A stretch of DNA of 48,746 nucleotides from an uncultured Lachnospiraceae bacterium (lineage in GTDB: Bacteria > Bacillota > Clostridia > Lachnospirales > Lachnospiraceae): positions 1 through 48,746 of the forward strand of contig CAMWPB010000036.1 in assembly GCA_947176065.1 (NCBI GenBank). Direction: 5' to 3'. The notes below the pieces were generated by a model. That model searched no databases, was not told the DNA's origin, and saw nothing but the letters and a program-made list of their open reading frames with translations. The first letter of the stretch is position 1. Every line of letters starts with the position of its first letter. A program made the translations under genes and the position numbers. Shown one piece after another: positions 16,357 through 24,566 of this stretch.

Positions 16357-16761
16357 ATGAAGATTCAAGGCAGTTCTTTCCCTTCGATAGAGCAGCTTCA
16401 GGATCAATATTGGAAGACAGGCAGATCCAGGGACGGAGCGCCTGCACCGGGAGGCATAAGTTTTCAGGATATTCTGTCAAAAAAGACGGACGGGATGGGG
16501 CAGTCCGGAGAAGTCAGATTCTCCAAGCATGCGGCAAACCGGCTGACAGACAGAAATATTGAACTGACCGAGGAACAGGTGGAACGCCTGAACCTGGGGG
16601 CAGCAAAAGCCTCGGAGAAGGGAATAAAGGAATCATTGGTCATGGTAGATTCCCTCGCATTTATCGTGAGCGTACCGAATCAGACGGTTATCACGGCGAT
16701 GGATCAGACCGAGGCTGATGAAAATGTATTCACAAACATTGACGGAGCAGTCATTATATAA
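16357..16761 (+). CDS. Flagellar operon protein of the TIGR02530 type
   Basis: A 134-residue protein in the conserved slot between flgD and flgE. The C-terminal two thirds contain the features of the small 'flagellar operon protein' family (TIGR02530): VRFSKHAANRLTDRNIELTE, followed by GAAKASEKGIKESLVMVDSLAFIVSVPNQTVITAMD. The N-terminal ~45 residues are variable. Function is unknown; its place suggests a role in hook assembly. A GGAGGAG site lies seven nt before the ATG. Confidence 0.85.
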   Translation: MKIQGSSFPSIEQLQDQYWKTGRSRDGAPAPGGISFQDILSKKTDGMGQSGEVRFSKHAANRLTDRNIELTEEQVERLNLGAAKASEKGIKESLVMVDSLAFIVSVPNQTVITAMDQTEADENVFTNIDGAVII

Positions 16762-16814
16762 GCCGGACCTTACAGGAGGCTTACCGTCCTCGACTGACAG
16801 AGAGGACAGACGGT
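16759..16814 (+). other. Two RNA hairpins in the flgE leader
   Basis: TAAGCC (16759-16764, including the upstream stop codon) pairs perfectly with GGCTTA (16778-16783). A second stem pairs ACCG/TCCTC (16783-16791) with GAGGA (16802-16806) and CGGT (16811-16814) around a four-nt bulge. No T-run follows. The elements sit directly before the flgE ribosome site (AAGGAGG, 16828-16834) and could modulate the level of this abundant protein. Confidence 0.5.
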
Positions 16815-16844
16815 TCCACACAAGTTTAAGGAGGTCATTTCACT

Positions 16845-18956
16845 ATGATGAGATCACTTTTTTCTGGCGTGTCGGGTCTTAAGACCCACCAGACCAGAAT
16901 GGATGTTATCGGTAACAACATTGCAAACGTAAACACAACCGCATACAAGTCGCAGAACATGGTGTTCAGCGACCTGCTTTACCAGCAGACGCAGGCGGCG
17001 TCCGGTGCGAATGCGGACACGGGGCGCGGCGGTATCAACGCAAGACAGATCGGTCTTGGTTCCAAGACGGCGGCTATCAACACCGCCATCACGAGACAGG
17101 GTTCCGCCCAGTCCACGAATAACCCCTGGGACGTGATGATTTCGGGCGAGTCTTTCTTCATCGTAAACAGCGGCTCCCAGAACTTCTTCACCAGGGACGG
17201 TTCTTTCAACATCGACGGTGCGGGCAACCTCGTCATGGCGAGCACCGGCTACCGTGTGATGGGCTGGACGGTGGATGAGGAGACAGGCGAGATCCAGTCT
17301 GGGCCGGTGCAGGCGCTTCAGGTGATGAGTCTGGAAAACCAGACGGCTCCCGCGGAGGCGACCACCATGGCAGTGGTGGGAGGCATCCTGGATAAGAACG
17401 ACACCAATGTTCACAGCAAGGCGGGTCTTGTGAGAACACTGCAGTTCTTCGATGCAAGGGGCTACTCCTACACGGCGCAGTTCAGCATCCACGCGCTGAG
17501 CCAGGACGGCAACTACTATGTGCAGCTTGACGATATCAAGGACAGCAACAGCGTGTCCCTGAAGGATTATTACAATGTCAATGACATCAGCCAGATCGCT
17601 ACCTTCGGTGAGGATAAGTCTATCGAGGAGACGAAGGTATATGCTCTTCCTAGTGATGGCAGCGTGACCTATAAGGACGGCACAACGGCCGGAACCGGTA
17701 CTTTTGTAGTGAACTATAATTACGGGGAGATCCTGACTGGCTTCAGTGCAAATGTCATGATGTCCATGGCAGAGAACCTGAAGGTGACTGTGCCCGCTGC
17801 AGATCAGACAAACTTTCCGGCGAATGGCGATGTGACGATGCAGGGCGACGTGACCCTCGACAAGTCGATCTTACAGGAAAAGTACGGGTTGACATACGAT
17901 GAGAAGGAAAAGCAGTATTACTACAGGCCTGAGACGGTGGACGCAAACGGTAATGTTACTTATGGCGACAGGACTGCGCTGGGGCCGAGTGATGCGACTA
18001 CTCCTGCTACGGCGATTAATACGGCCGGCTGGCAGGCGGTGCTCAGTAAGCTGGGCGGTAATGTGACTCTGGCTACAGGCGGTACGCCGGCAGCGCCGCT
18101 TCTCTCGGTAGATGATAAAGGTGCGGTGACAATTTCCTTTACGGCGCAGTTTAAGACCAATCAGGCATCCGATTTCACTGCGGCTACGGGTAAGTTTGGC
18201 GTGACGCTGAATTATCCGGCGGATAAGGAAACGATCATGGAGAAGGCTTACGGCCTACACTCCACCGACAATGTGAAATACGATATCAACTATATTACGC
18301 CTGATGGCCATGCCAGTGTGACACGGGTGGAGAGTTATACAGGCAACGCGCTTGTGTTTGATACCAAGACCGGTAAGTTCAGCTACGTGGGAGATCCTGA
18401 GCAGAGTTCGGTATCCTTGAACTTTGCGGGCTCCACTACGGATCTGACCGGCGCGAACGTGGATCTCGGTCACTTTAGCGACATCTCCATTGATTTTTCG
18501 GCGGTTTCGAATGTCAATAACGGCAAGACATCCACGGTGGCCTACGACAACGGTGACGGCAGTGAGAACAACCTTGGCAGCGGTCGTAAAGTAGGCGCGC
18601 TGATCGGCATAGAGATAGGACAGGACGGTAAGATCAGGGCTTCCTACGACAACGGCCTCTCCAAACTGCTGGGACAGATCGCGGTGACGAAGTTTGCCAA
18701 TGCGGCGGGTCTTGCGAAGGCCGGAAACAACCTTTACAGGACGACTCTGAACTCGGGCGAGTTCGACGGCACCGGTATAGACATTACCTCCGACGGCGAG
18801 GGTTCCATGGAATCCGGCGTGCTGGAGATGAGTAACGTGGATCTGGCGGGCGAGTTCACCGAGATGATCACGACACAGCGTGGTTTCCAGGCGAACAGCC
18901 GTATTATCACTACTTCCGACTCCATGCTGGAAGAGCTGGTAAATCTTAAGAGATAA
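16845..18956 (+). CDS. flgE: Flagellar hook protein FlgE (large form)
   Basis: FlgE polymerises into the hook. The N-terminal rod/hook motif is MRSLFSGVSGLKTHQTRMDV with IGNNIANVNTTAYKSQNMVF, and the C-terminal D0 region ends LAGEFTEMITTQRGFQANSR. At 703 residues it is far longer than the ~400 of Salmonella; the extra sequence is a Thr/Asp/Gly-rich insertion in the surface-exposed middle (about residues 230-560). ATG 16845 is ten nt from AAGGAGG; the next codon is also ATG. A strong terminator follows. Confidence 0.97.
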   Translation: MMRSLFSGVSGLKTHQTRMDVIGNNIANVNTTAYKSQNMVFSDLLYQQTQAASGANADTGRGGINARQIGLGSKTAAINTAITRQGSAQSTNNPWDVMISGESFFIVNSGSQNFFTRDGSFNIDGAGNLVMASTGYRVMGWTVDEETGEIQSGPVQALQVMSLENQTAPAEATTMAVVGGILDKNDTNVHSKAGLVRTLQFFDARGYSYTAQFSIHALSQDGNYYVQLDDIKDSNSVSLKDYYNVNDISQIATFGEDKSIEETKVYALPSDGSVTYKDGTTAGTGTFVVNYNYGEILTGFSANVMMSMAENLKVTVPAADQTNFPANGDVTMQGDVTLDKSILQEKYGLTYDEKEKQYYYRPETVDANGNVTYGDRTALGPSDATTPATAINTAGWQAVLSKLGGNVTLATGGTPAAPLLSVDDKGAVTISFTAQFKTNQASDFTAATGKFGVTLNYPADKETIMEKAYGLHSTDNVKYDINYITPDGHASVTRVESYTGNALVFDTKTGKFSYVGDPEQSSVSLNFAGSTTDLTGANVDLGHFSDISIDFSAVSNVNNGKTSTVAYDNGDGSENNLGSGRKVGALIGIEIGQDGKIRASYDNGLSKLLGQIAVTKFANAAGLAKAGNNLYRTTLNSGEFDGTGIDITSDGEGSMESGVLEMSNVDLAGEFTEMITTQRGFQANSRIITTSDSMLEELVNLKR

Positions 18957-19027
18957 CAAATTGAAACGTTGACGCGTTTCAGGCGCGGGGCTGTAAAAAG
19001 CGCAGCCACGGCATTTATAGAATCGGG

Positions 19028-19071
19028 AAGGGGATTTTTGCGCGGTATACCGCGCGGAAATTCCCTTTTTT
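19028..19071 (+). terminator. Strong intrinsic terminator after flgE
   Basis: Arms around the palindrome GCGCGGTATACCGCGC extend outward through GGGGATTTTT / GGAAATTCCC using several G-U pairs, for about 16 bp. A run of six T residues (19066-19071) follows. It would end or strongly attenuate the flgB-flgE transcript. Confidence 0.85.
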
Positions 19072-19105
19072 GTGCATACGGCGGGCAGATTGGCAAAATT
19101 TCTTT

Positions 19106-19134
19106 TTGCAGTTTTTGTAGATGTGTGGTAAAAT
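19106..19134 (+). promoter_or_regulatory. Sigma-A-like promoter for flbD-mot-fli-che block
   Basis: TTGCAG (19106-19111), a 17-bp spacer and TAAAAT (19129-19134) precede flbD by 42 nt. It lies 35 nt beyond the flgE terminator, so the second half of the cluster can be transcribed independently. Confidence 0.7.
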
Positions 19135-19176
19135 AAATGAGTTGTAACATATATGTGTGATAAAGGGGGCATGTCA

Positions 19177-19362
19177 ATGGTAGAAGTCACGAAGATTAAC
19201 GGCGTGAAAGTACTGATCAATCCGGATTTGCTGGAACTGGTGGAGGAAACCCCCGATACAGTGCTTTCTTTTACTACGGGGCGCAAATTAATTGTAAAAG
19301 AAAGTAGACAAGAAGTGAAAAATTTAGTAAAATCGTATAGAAAGGATATTTTTGCAGACTAG
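19177..19362 (+). CDS. flbD: Flagellar FlbD family protein
   Basis: A 61-residue protein with the complete FlbD-family pattern: MVEVTKINGVKVLINPDLLELVEETPDTVL followed by the GRKLIVKESRQEV segment. ATG 19177 was chosen because AGGGGG is seven nt upstream; ATG 19171 would be one nt from it. The family (not the Caulobacter FlbD regulator) is widespread in Firmicutes and spirochaete fla operons directly before motA; its molecular role is uncertain. Confidence 0.93.
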   Translation: MVEVTKINGVKVLINPDLLELVEETPDTVLSFTTGRKLIVKESRQEVKNLVKSYRKDIFAD

Positions 19363-19383
19363 TGTAAAAGTGGGTGTGTACAT

Positions 19384-20181
19384 ATGGATATATCTTCAAT
19401 TATTGGCTTGGCAGCATGTTTTGGTCTAATGATATTCGGTATGGTGTGGGGCAAGGATTTCTCCACAGTGTTTGGATTCATAGATATGCCGTCGATTCTG
19501 GTTACCTTCGGCGGTTCCTTCATGTGTATTTTTGCGAGTTATACGCTGCCTGATTTCCTGGCAGGACTGAAGAGCATGGGGCTGATCTTTAAGACCTCTA
19601 CCATGAATGTGCCGGAGATTATTCAGAAAATTATAGAGCTTTCCAACGTGGCCCGTAAGGAAGGACTCCTCTCTCTGGAGGAGGCGGCCAGCGATATCGA
19701 GGATGACTTCCTGAAAAAGGGCATTCTTCTGATCGTCGACGGTACCGACCCTGAACTTGTGCGGGCCATTATGGAGACTGAGTTGGTGAGCGTGGAGAGC
19801 AGACATAAAGATAAGATCGGTTTCTGGGAGAACATTGCTGCCATGGGTCCTGCGTGGGGTATGATCGGTACCCTGATCGGTCTGATTAACATGCTTAGGG
19901 ACCTGTCGGATTTTGCAACCATCGGTCCGAACATGTCGGTCGCGCTGGTTACCACATTCTACGGTTCGGTGTTGGCGAACTGGATCTGCGCGCCTACATC
20001 TACAAAGTTAAAAAACAAAAATGCAGAAGAGATGATGGTGAAGGAGATTGAGATTGAGGGTCTTCTCTCCATTCAGGCGGGTGAGAACCCCCGTGTTATT
20101 GAGGAGAAACTGAAATCCTTCCTTGCGCCTGCTGACAGAAGCAGCGCCGGAGGTGAGGACGGAGGTGAGGCAGATGGCTAA
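19384..20181 (+). CDS. motA: Flagellar motor stator protein MotA
   Basis: MotA forms the five-fold ring of the stator that rotates around MotB. The 265-residue product has four membrane helices (about residues 3-22, 32-50, 150-170 and 180-205) and the conserved MGPAWGMIGTLIGLINMLRD motif with the family prolines. The cytoplasmic loop between helices 2 and 3 carries charged residues facing FliG. The stop overlaps the motB start by eight nt, which implies coupled translation at matched stoichiometry. Confidence 0.97.
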   Translation: MDISSIIGLAACFGLMIFGMVWGKDFSTVFGFIDMPSILVTFGGSFMCIFASYTLPDFLAGLKSMGLIFKTSTMNVPEIIQKIIELSNVARKEGLLSLEEAASDIEDDFLKKGILLIVDGTDPELVRAIMETELVSVESRHKDKIGFWENIAAMGPAWGMIGTLIGLINMLRDLSDFATIGPNMSVALVTTFYGSVLANWICAPTSTKLKNKNAEEMMVKEIEIEGLLSIQAGENPRVIEEKLKSFLAPADRSSAGGEDGGEADG

Positions 20182-20992
20182 AAAGCAGGCGGAAGATCCC
20201 CCAAAAGGTTCCCCGGCGTGGATGGCCACATTCTCCGACCTGATGAATCTGCTTCTCTGCTTCTTCGTGCTACTCTTCTCAATGTCTACGGTTGATGAGG
20301 TGAAGCAGGAAAAGGTCGTAGCCTCCTTTAACCAGATGTTTTCCGTTTTTGACGGAGGAGCACAGGCGATCGGAGACGGCATGCTGATCAGTAACGGTGT
20401 CAGCCAGCTCAACGAGCTGGATGAATATATAAACAGCACAGGTAAGATGGATGACGGTGAGATTGTCTCCGAGGATGTAGCCGACAGTACGGCTGCCGCG
20501 AAAGAACAGCTGGAGGAAGCGCAGATGGAGGAATCCGAGTCGCTTGCCGAGAAGATTCAGGAGGCGGTCGACGAGAGGGATATGGCGGACGAGGTGGAGG
20601 TGCAGTTTACCGCACAGTTTGTCCAGCTTACCCTGAAGGGCTCCCTGTTATTTGACTCGGGCAGCACGCTGCTGAAGGAAGAAGCCAAACCGGTTCTGGA
20701 TCAGGTGGGCCTGATTCTGGAACGCTATGCGGAAGGGACGATTGAGATTGAGGGACACACGGACAATGTTCCCATGTCGGGCGCAAAGTATTCCAATAAC
20801 AACGAACTGAGCTCGGGGCGTGCGTTGTCAGTGTTTGATTACATCCTTTCGATCACGAATCTGGATCCGGCGAACGTCAAGCATGCGGGCCGCGGGGAAT
20901 ATCTTCCGGTAGCGGACAATGCTACGCCTGAGGGGAGGGCGAAGAACAGAAGAGTTGAGATCAAGATATATAACTCGCTCAGTTCTTATTAA
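20174..20992 (+). CDS. motB: Flagellar motor stator protein MotB
   Basis: MotB anchors the stator to peptidoglycan and carries the ion-binding aspartate. In the 272-residue product this is D22, in WMATFSDLMNLLLCFFVLLF, the single membrane helix. The periplasm-side linker is acidic. The C-terminal OmpA-like peptidoglycan-binding domain has IEGHTDNVPMSG and the NNELSSGRALSV motif. ATG 20174 has GGAGGTGAGG (20161-20170) just upstream and overlaps motA; an upstream in-frame start at 20123 lies deep inside motA and is unlikely. Confidence 0.96.
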   Translation: MAKKQAEDPPKGSPAWMATFSDLMNLLLCFFVLLFSMSTVDEVKQEKVVASFNQMFSVFDGGAQAIGDGMLISNGVSQLNELDEYINSTGKMDDGEIVSEDVADSTAAAKEQLEEAQMEESESLAEKIQEAVDERDMADEVEVQFTAQFVQLTLKGSLLFDSGSTLLKEEAKPVLDQVGLILERYAEGTIEIEGHTDNVPMSGAKYSNNNELSSGRALSVFDYILSITNLDPANVKHAGRGEYLPVADNATPEGRAKNRRVEIKIYNSLSSY

Positions 20993-21021
20993 GATATGTG
21001 CAGAAGGAGAATGCGAAGGCT

Positions 21022-21549
21022 ATGAAGAAGAATATGATTTCCGTTATTATTCTGGCGTTGTTGATCGTAAATATCGTATTGACCGCCATAATGATGTTCA
21101 GCGTTACGGGCGCTTCCAAGAAGACTGCCGCGCTGGTTGACAACATTTCCACGGCCCTGAATCTGGAGCTGGCTTCCGGCACGGAGGATGGAGGAGCGGC
21201 GGAAGCCGTTTCCATGGCGGATACTGAGACCTACTCTTTTGCTGAGGGTATGACGATTCCGCTGAGAAAGAGCGAGGGAGACGACAAGGATCATTACTGT
21301 ATTGTTTCCATTACCCTTTCCATCAACACCAAGGCGGAAGGCTATAAGGAATTTGGCTCAGCCGAGAGTCTGGCGGCCAAGGAAGGCCTGATCAAGGATG
21401 AGATTAACGGTGTGTTTGCCCAGTATACGATGGAGGAAGCACGCGACAATCAGGAAGAGATCAAGAAGGAAATTATCAACAGAATACAAACCATGTTTGA
21501 TTCCAAGTTTATCTATAACGTGTCCTTTGGCGACATCATGTTTGGATAG
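21022..21549 (+). CDS. fliL: Flagellar basal body-associated protein FliL
   Basis: FliL forms rings around the stator and stabilises its activity. The product of about 175 residues has an N-terminal membrane helix (ISVIILALLIVNIVLTAIMM) and a periplasm-side SPFH-like FliL domain with the DHYCIVSITLSINTK strand and the C-terminal IINRIQTMFDSKFIYNVSFGDIMF. Sequence similarity in this family is weak, so position between motB and fliM is an important part of the call. ATG 21022 is 12 nt from AAGGAG. Confidence 0.88.
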   Translation: MKKNMISVIILALLIVNIVLTAIMMFSVTGASKKTAALVDNISTALNLELASGTEDGGAAEAVSMADTETYSFAEGMTIPLRKSEGDDKDHYCIVSITLSINTKAEGYKEFGSAESLAAKEGLIKDEINGVFAQYTMEEARDNQEEIKKEIINRIQTMFDSKFIYNVSFGDIMFG

Positions 21550-21587
21550 TACTTAGACTAAATGACTGCCACAGGAGGTGAACTTTC

Positions 21588-22568
21588 GTGGGTGAGGTAC
21601 TATCACAAAGCGAGATAGATAATCTGCTTGCCGCTTTGAGCAGCGGTGAGTTGGACACGGATGAACTGAACGGCGCGGATGATAAACAGATTAAGGATTA
21701 CGACTTTAAACGGCCGACCAAGTTCTCGAAAGAGCATCTGCGCACATTGGAAATTATATATGAGCATTACGGACGGCTGCTTTCCACGAGCATGCCGGTA
21801 TATCTGCGAAAGAATATACAGGTATCGGTGACCAGTTCCGAGACGGTTATCTTTTCGGAGTTTTCAAACTCCCTTTCGAATCCGGTTATTCTGGGCGTTG
21901 TCAATTTCCAGCCTTTGGGGGGCATGATCCTGATAGAGCTGGCGTCGCAGCTTGGATTTGCGATGATAGACAGAATGCTGGGTGGAAACGGTGATCCGCT
22001 GGAAAAGAGCAGGGAGTTTACCGAGATTGAAATGACGATCATAGAAAAGATGATGGTAGTCTGTATGCAGCTTATGCGGGAACCATGGAAGAATGTGGTG
22101 GATATCAATCCCATGATGGAGCGGATTGAGACGAATTCCCAGTTTGCACAGATTATCGCACCGAGTGATATGATTGCTATTGTCACCTTGAATATGAAGA
22201 TAGGTGAAGTGGAAGGATTTATGAATGTATGTCTCCCCTTCTTTACGTTGGAGAGCGTCATGGATAAGCTCAATACAAAGTACTGGTACGCGAATCTGCA
22301 GGAGCAGGGCGACGAAGATTTCGAGGAGTACATCGAAGCCCTCATCAAGAGAGTGGATGTTCCTGTCAAAGCGGTACTTGGGCAAACGAGCATATCAGTC
22401 ACCGATTTTGTAAATCTGCAGGTCGGCGACATCATACGACTAGATACCGAGGTAGAACAGGATCTTACGGTGTATGTGGGTAATATCAGGAAATTTACCG
22501 CACTTCCGGGCACCAGTAGAGATAAGAACGCTGTGAGAGTTACTTCGGTGATCAGAGAGGGGGAATAA
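21588..22568 (+). CDS. fliM: Flagellar motor switch protein FliM
   Basis: FliM forms the middle of the C ring and receives phosphorylated CheY. The N-terminal peptide LSQSEIDNLLAAL (residues 5-17) is the CheY-P docking site. A CheC-like middle domain follows (about 45-230, with LGGNGDPLEKSREFTEIE), and the C-terminal SpoA/FliN-like domain covers about 245-320. The start is GTG, with a strong AGGAGGTGAA site. FliM and the next gene, fliY, are six nt apart. Confidence 0.97.
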   Translation: MGEVLSQSEIDNLLAALSSGELDTDELNGADDKQIKDYDFKRPTKFSKEHLRTLEIIYEHYGRLLSTSMPVYLRKNIQVSVTSSETVIFSEFSNSLSNPVILGVVNFQPLGGMILIELASQLGFAMIDRMLGGNGDPLEKSREFTEIEMTIIEKMMVVCMQLMREPWKNVVDINPMMERIETNSQFAQIIAPSDMIAIVTLNMKIGEVEGFMNVCLPFFTLESVMDKLNTKYWYANLQEQGDEDFEEYIEALIKRVDVPVKAVLGQTSISVTDFVNLQVGDIIRLDTEVEQDLTVYVGNIRKFTALPGTSRDKNAVRVTSVIREGE

Positions 22569-22573
22569 AAAGC

Positions 22574-23794
22574 ATGGACGGAATGTTATCACAGGATGAA
22601 ATAAATGCGCTTTTGAACGGCCCGGATGATTCGGCCGGCGATGCTGCGGAAGCGAATACGTCAGTTTTTGACGGACCCGATGCGGATGATACGCTTCTGA
22701 CAGATATTGAAAAGGACGCGGTCGGCGAGGTTGCCAATATCAGTATGGGCGCATCTGCAACCACCCTGTTCTCCATTGTAAACCGCAAGGTCAATATTAC
22801 GACGCCTGTGGTTAAGATGGCAACCTGGAAGAACGTACTGGAAGATTATGAAAAGCCCTGCGTATTTATTCTGATTAAGTATACACAGGGGCTGGACGGA
22901 TCGAATATTCTGATCTTAAAGGAGCATGATGTAAAGATCATCACTGATCTGATGATGGGCGGTGATGGCAGCAATACGGATGGAGAACTGGGAGAGCTGC
23001 ATTTGAGTGCGATCTCGGAGGCCATGAACCAGATGATGGGTTCCTCGGCCACATCGCTTTCCACCATGCTCGGCAAGATGATTGATATCAGCCCGCCGGA
23101 GGCGAGTCTGGTAGACCTGACAGCGTTTAAGTCGGGCGGCGATATCGCAGAGTTTTTGGAAGGTACCTTTGTAAAGATATCTTTCCGGATGCAGATTGAC
23201 GAGCTGGTGGATTCCACCATTATGCAGTTGTACCCGGTAGAATTTGCGAAGGAAATTTATGATACCTTTATTGCCACTCAGGGCGGTGATAGCGCAGCAG
23301 GGTCTGCACCCGCAGCGGCTCCGGCGCCCGCACCCGCGGCAGCGCCTGCTCCGGCTCCTGCACCACAGCCGATGCCGCAGCAGCCAATGCCGGCGGCGCC
23401 TCAGATGGACATGAGTCAGATGCAGATGATGCCCCAGATGGGAATGCCTCAGATGATGCCGCAGATGCAGATGATGCCCCAGATGGCGATGCAGCCTAAT
23501 ATGAACGTGCAGCCTGTTCAGTTCCAGAGCTTTGCCAGCGATTTCAACCCGATGCAGAGTCAGGAAAATATTGAGCTGATCAAGGACGTGCCCTTAGAGG
23601 TAACGGTGGAGCTGGGAAGAACTTCTAAGTCTATCTCGGAGATTCTGGATTTTGCGCCGGGCACGATCATTGAGCTGGATAAAATTGCCGGCGAACCGAT
23701 TGATATTCTGGTTAACGGTAAGTTTGTAGCAAAAGGTGAAGTAGTAGTTATCGAGGAAAGTTTTGGTATTCGGGTAACCGAAATTATCAAATAA
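22574..23794 (+). CDS. fliY: Flagellar motor switch phosphatase FliY
   Basis: FliY combines CheY-P phosphatase and FliN-like C-ring functions in Gram-positives. The 406-residue product has an N-terminal CheY-binding-like peptide (MLSQDEINALLNG), a CheC-type domain (about 40-235) with two putative active sites, EVANISMGASATTL and AISEAMNQMMGSSATSL, and a C-terminal FliN/SpoA domain (about 325-405). Both sites keep the E-x-x-N pairs, so activity is likely. The linker is unusual: an Ala/Pro segment followed by a Met/Gln/Pro stretch with an internal duplication. Immediately followed by cheY. Confidence 0.96.
   Translation: MDGMLSQDEINALLNGPDDSAGDAAEANTSVFDGPDADDTLLTDIEKDAVGEVANISMGASATTLFSIVNRKVNITTPVVKMATWKNVLEDYEKPCVFILIKYTQGLDGSNILILKEHDVKIITDLMMGGDGSNTDGELGELHLSAISEAMNQMMGSSATSLSTMLGKMIDISPPEASLVDLTAFKSGGDIAEFLEGTFVKISFRMQIDELVDSTIMQLYPVEFAKEIYDTFIATQGGDSAAGSAPAAAPAPAPAAAPAPAPAPQPMPQQPMPAAPQMDMSQMQMMPQMGMPQMMPQMQMMPQMAMQPNMNVQPVQFQSFASDFNPMQSQENIELIKDVPLEVTVELGRTSKSISEILDFAPGTIIELDKIAGEPIDILVNGKFVAKGEVVVIEESFGIRVTEIIK
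23417..23486 (+). repeat. In-frame 25-bp direct repeat in the fliY linker
   Basis: The 25 bp at 23417-23441 recur exactly at 23462-23486, offset by 45 bp (15 codons). Each copy encodes QMQMMPQM. Imperfect MPQM units lie between them. The pattern suggests expansion by replication slippage or unequal recombination within the coding frame. Confidence 0.9.
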
Positions 23795-23814
23795 TATGTG
23801 ATAGGAGAAGAGAG

Positions 23815-24177
23815 ATGGCAAAAAATATTTTAGTATGTGATGATGCAGCGTTTATGCGAATGATGATCAAGGACATCCTGACAAAGAACGGCTATAACGT
23901 GGCAGGAGAGGCGGAGAACGGCGCAAAAGCGGTTGAGAAGTACAATGAGCTGAAGCCCGATCTTGTGCTGATGGACATCACGATGCCTGAGATGGATGGT
24001 ATTCAGGCCCTGAAGAAGATCAAAGAGGGCGATCCCGGCGCTATGGTCATTATGTGTTCCGCGATGGGTCAGCAGGCCATGGTTATCGAATCCATTCAGT
24101 CCGGCGCTAAGGACTTCATTGTAAAACCTTTTCAGGCTGACCGTGTCTTAGAGGCTGTGAAGAAGGTCGTAGGATAA
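23815..24177 (+). CDS. cheY: Chemotaxis response regulator CheY
   Basis: A single-domain receiver of 120 residues. The acidic pocket D9/D10, phospho-acceptor D54 (LVLMDITMPEMDG), the switch Ser82 and Lys104 (VKPF) are all present. CheY-P binds FliM to change rotation bias. It is placed between fliY, its phosphatase, and fliO, as in B. subtilis. An AGGAGAAGAG site precedes the ATG. The stop codon overlaps the next start (TAATG). Confidence 0.97.
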   Translation: MAKNILVCDDAAFMRMMIKDILTKNGYNVAGEAENGAKAVEKYNELKPDLVLMDITMPEMDGIQALKKIKEGDPGAMVIMCSAMGQQAMVIESIQSGAKDFIVKPFQADRVLEAVKKVVG

Positions 24178-24566
24178 TGCTTCTTGCTGCTGCATTATCA
24201 GATAGGACTGACTCCTATGTGCAGTTTATGACAGTATTGATACTGTTTGTGTTCGTGCTGGCGGTTACGGCTTTTGTCACCAGATGGATCGGCGGCTATC
24301 AGAAGAGCAGATCTGCAGGTGCGAATATGGAGCTGATCGAGTCGCTCCGGCTGTCAAATAATAAGTATGTGCAGATCGTCAGGATCGGACGGAAATATTT
24401 GGCGGTTGCAGTCTGTAAAGATACTGTTACAATGTTATCAGAGATTCCCGAGGAGGAGCTGAGCTTTCCTGAGGGGGCTTTGGGTAGTGCGTCCTCTTTC
24501 AGGGATGTGCTCGCAAAAATACAAAAAGAAAGAATCCTGGAAAAAGAAGACGGGCGAGACGAATGA
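24177..24566 (+). CDS. fliO: Flagellar biosynthetic protein FliO/FliZ-like
   Basis: A 129-residue protein with one membrane helix near residues 18-36 (VLILFVFVLAVTAFVTRWI) followed by a small cytoplasmic domain including SLRLSNNKYVQIVRIGRKYLAVAV, which fits the FliO family. FliO assists formation of the FliP export-gate ring. The call relies on topology, this motif and position between cheY and fliP. It starts within the cheY stop codon and its own stop overlaps the fliP ATG (ATGA), indicating coupled translation. Confidence 0.88.
   Translation: MLLAAALSDRTDSYVQFMTVLILFVFVLAVTAFVTRWIGGYQKSRSAGANMELIESLRLSNNKYVQIVRIGRKYLAVAVCKDTVTMLSEIPEEELSFPEGALGSASSFRDVLAKIQKERILEKEDGRDE

Noticed and set aside
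23290..23400. Ala/Pro-encoding repeats in fliY considered as CRISPR or minisatellite
   Set aside because: No regular repeat-spacer pattern; the region is in frame and encodes a domain linker. Only the 25-bp duplication further on is reported.
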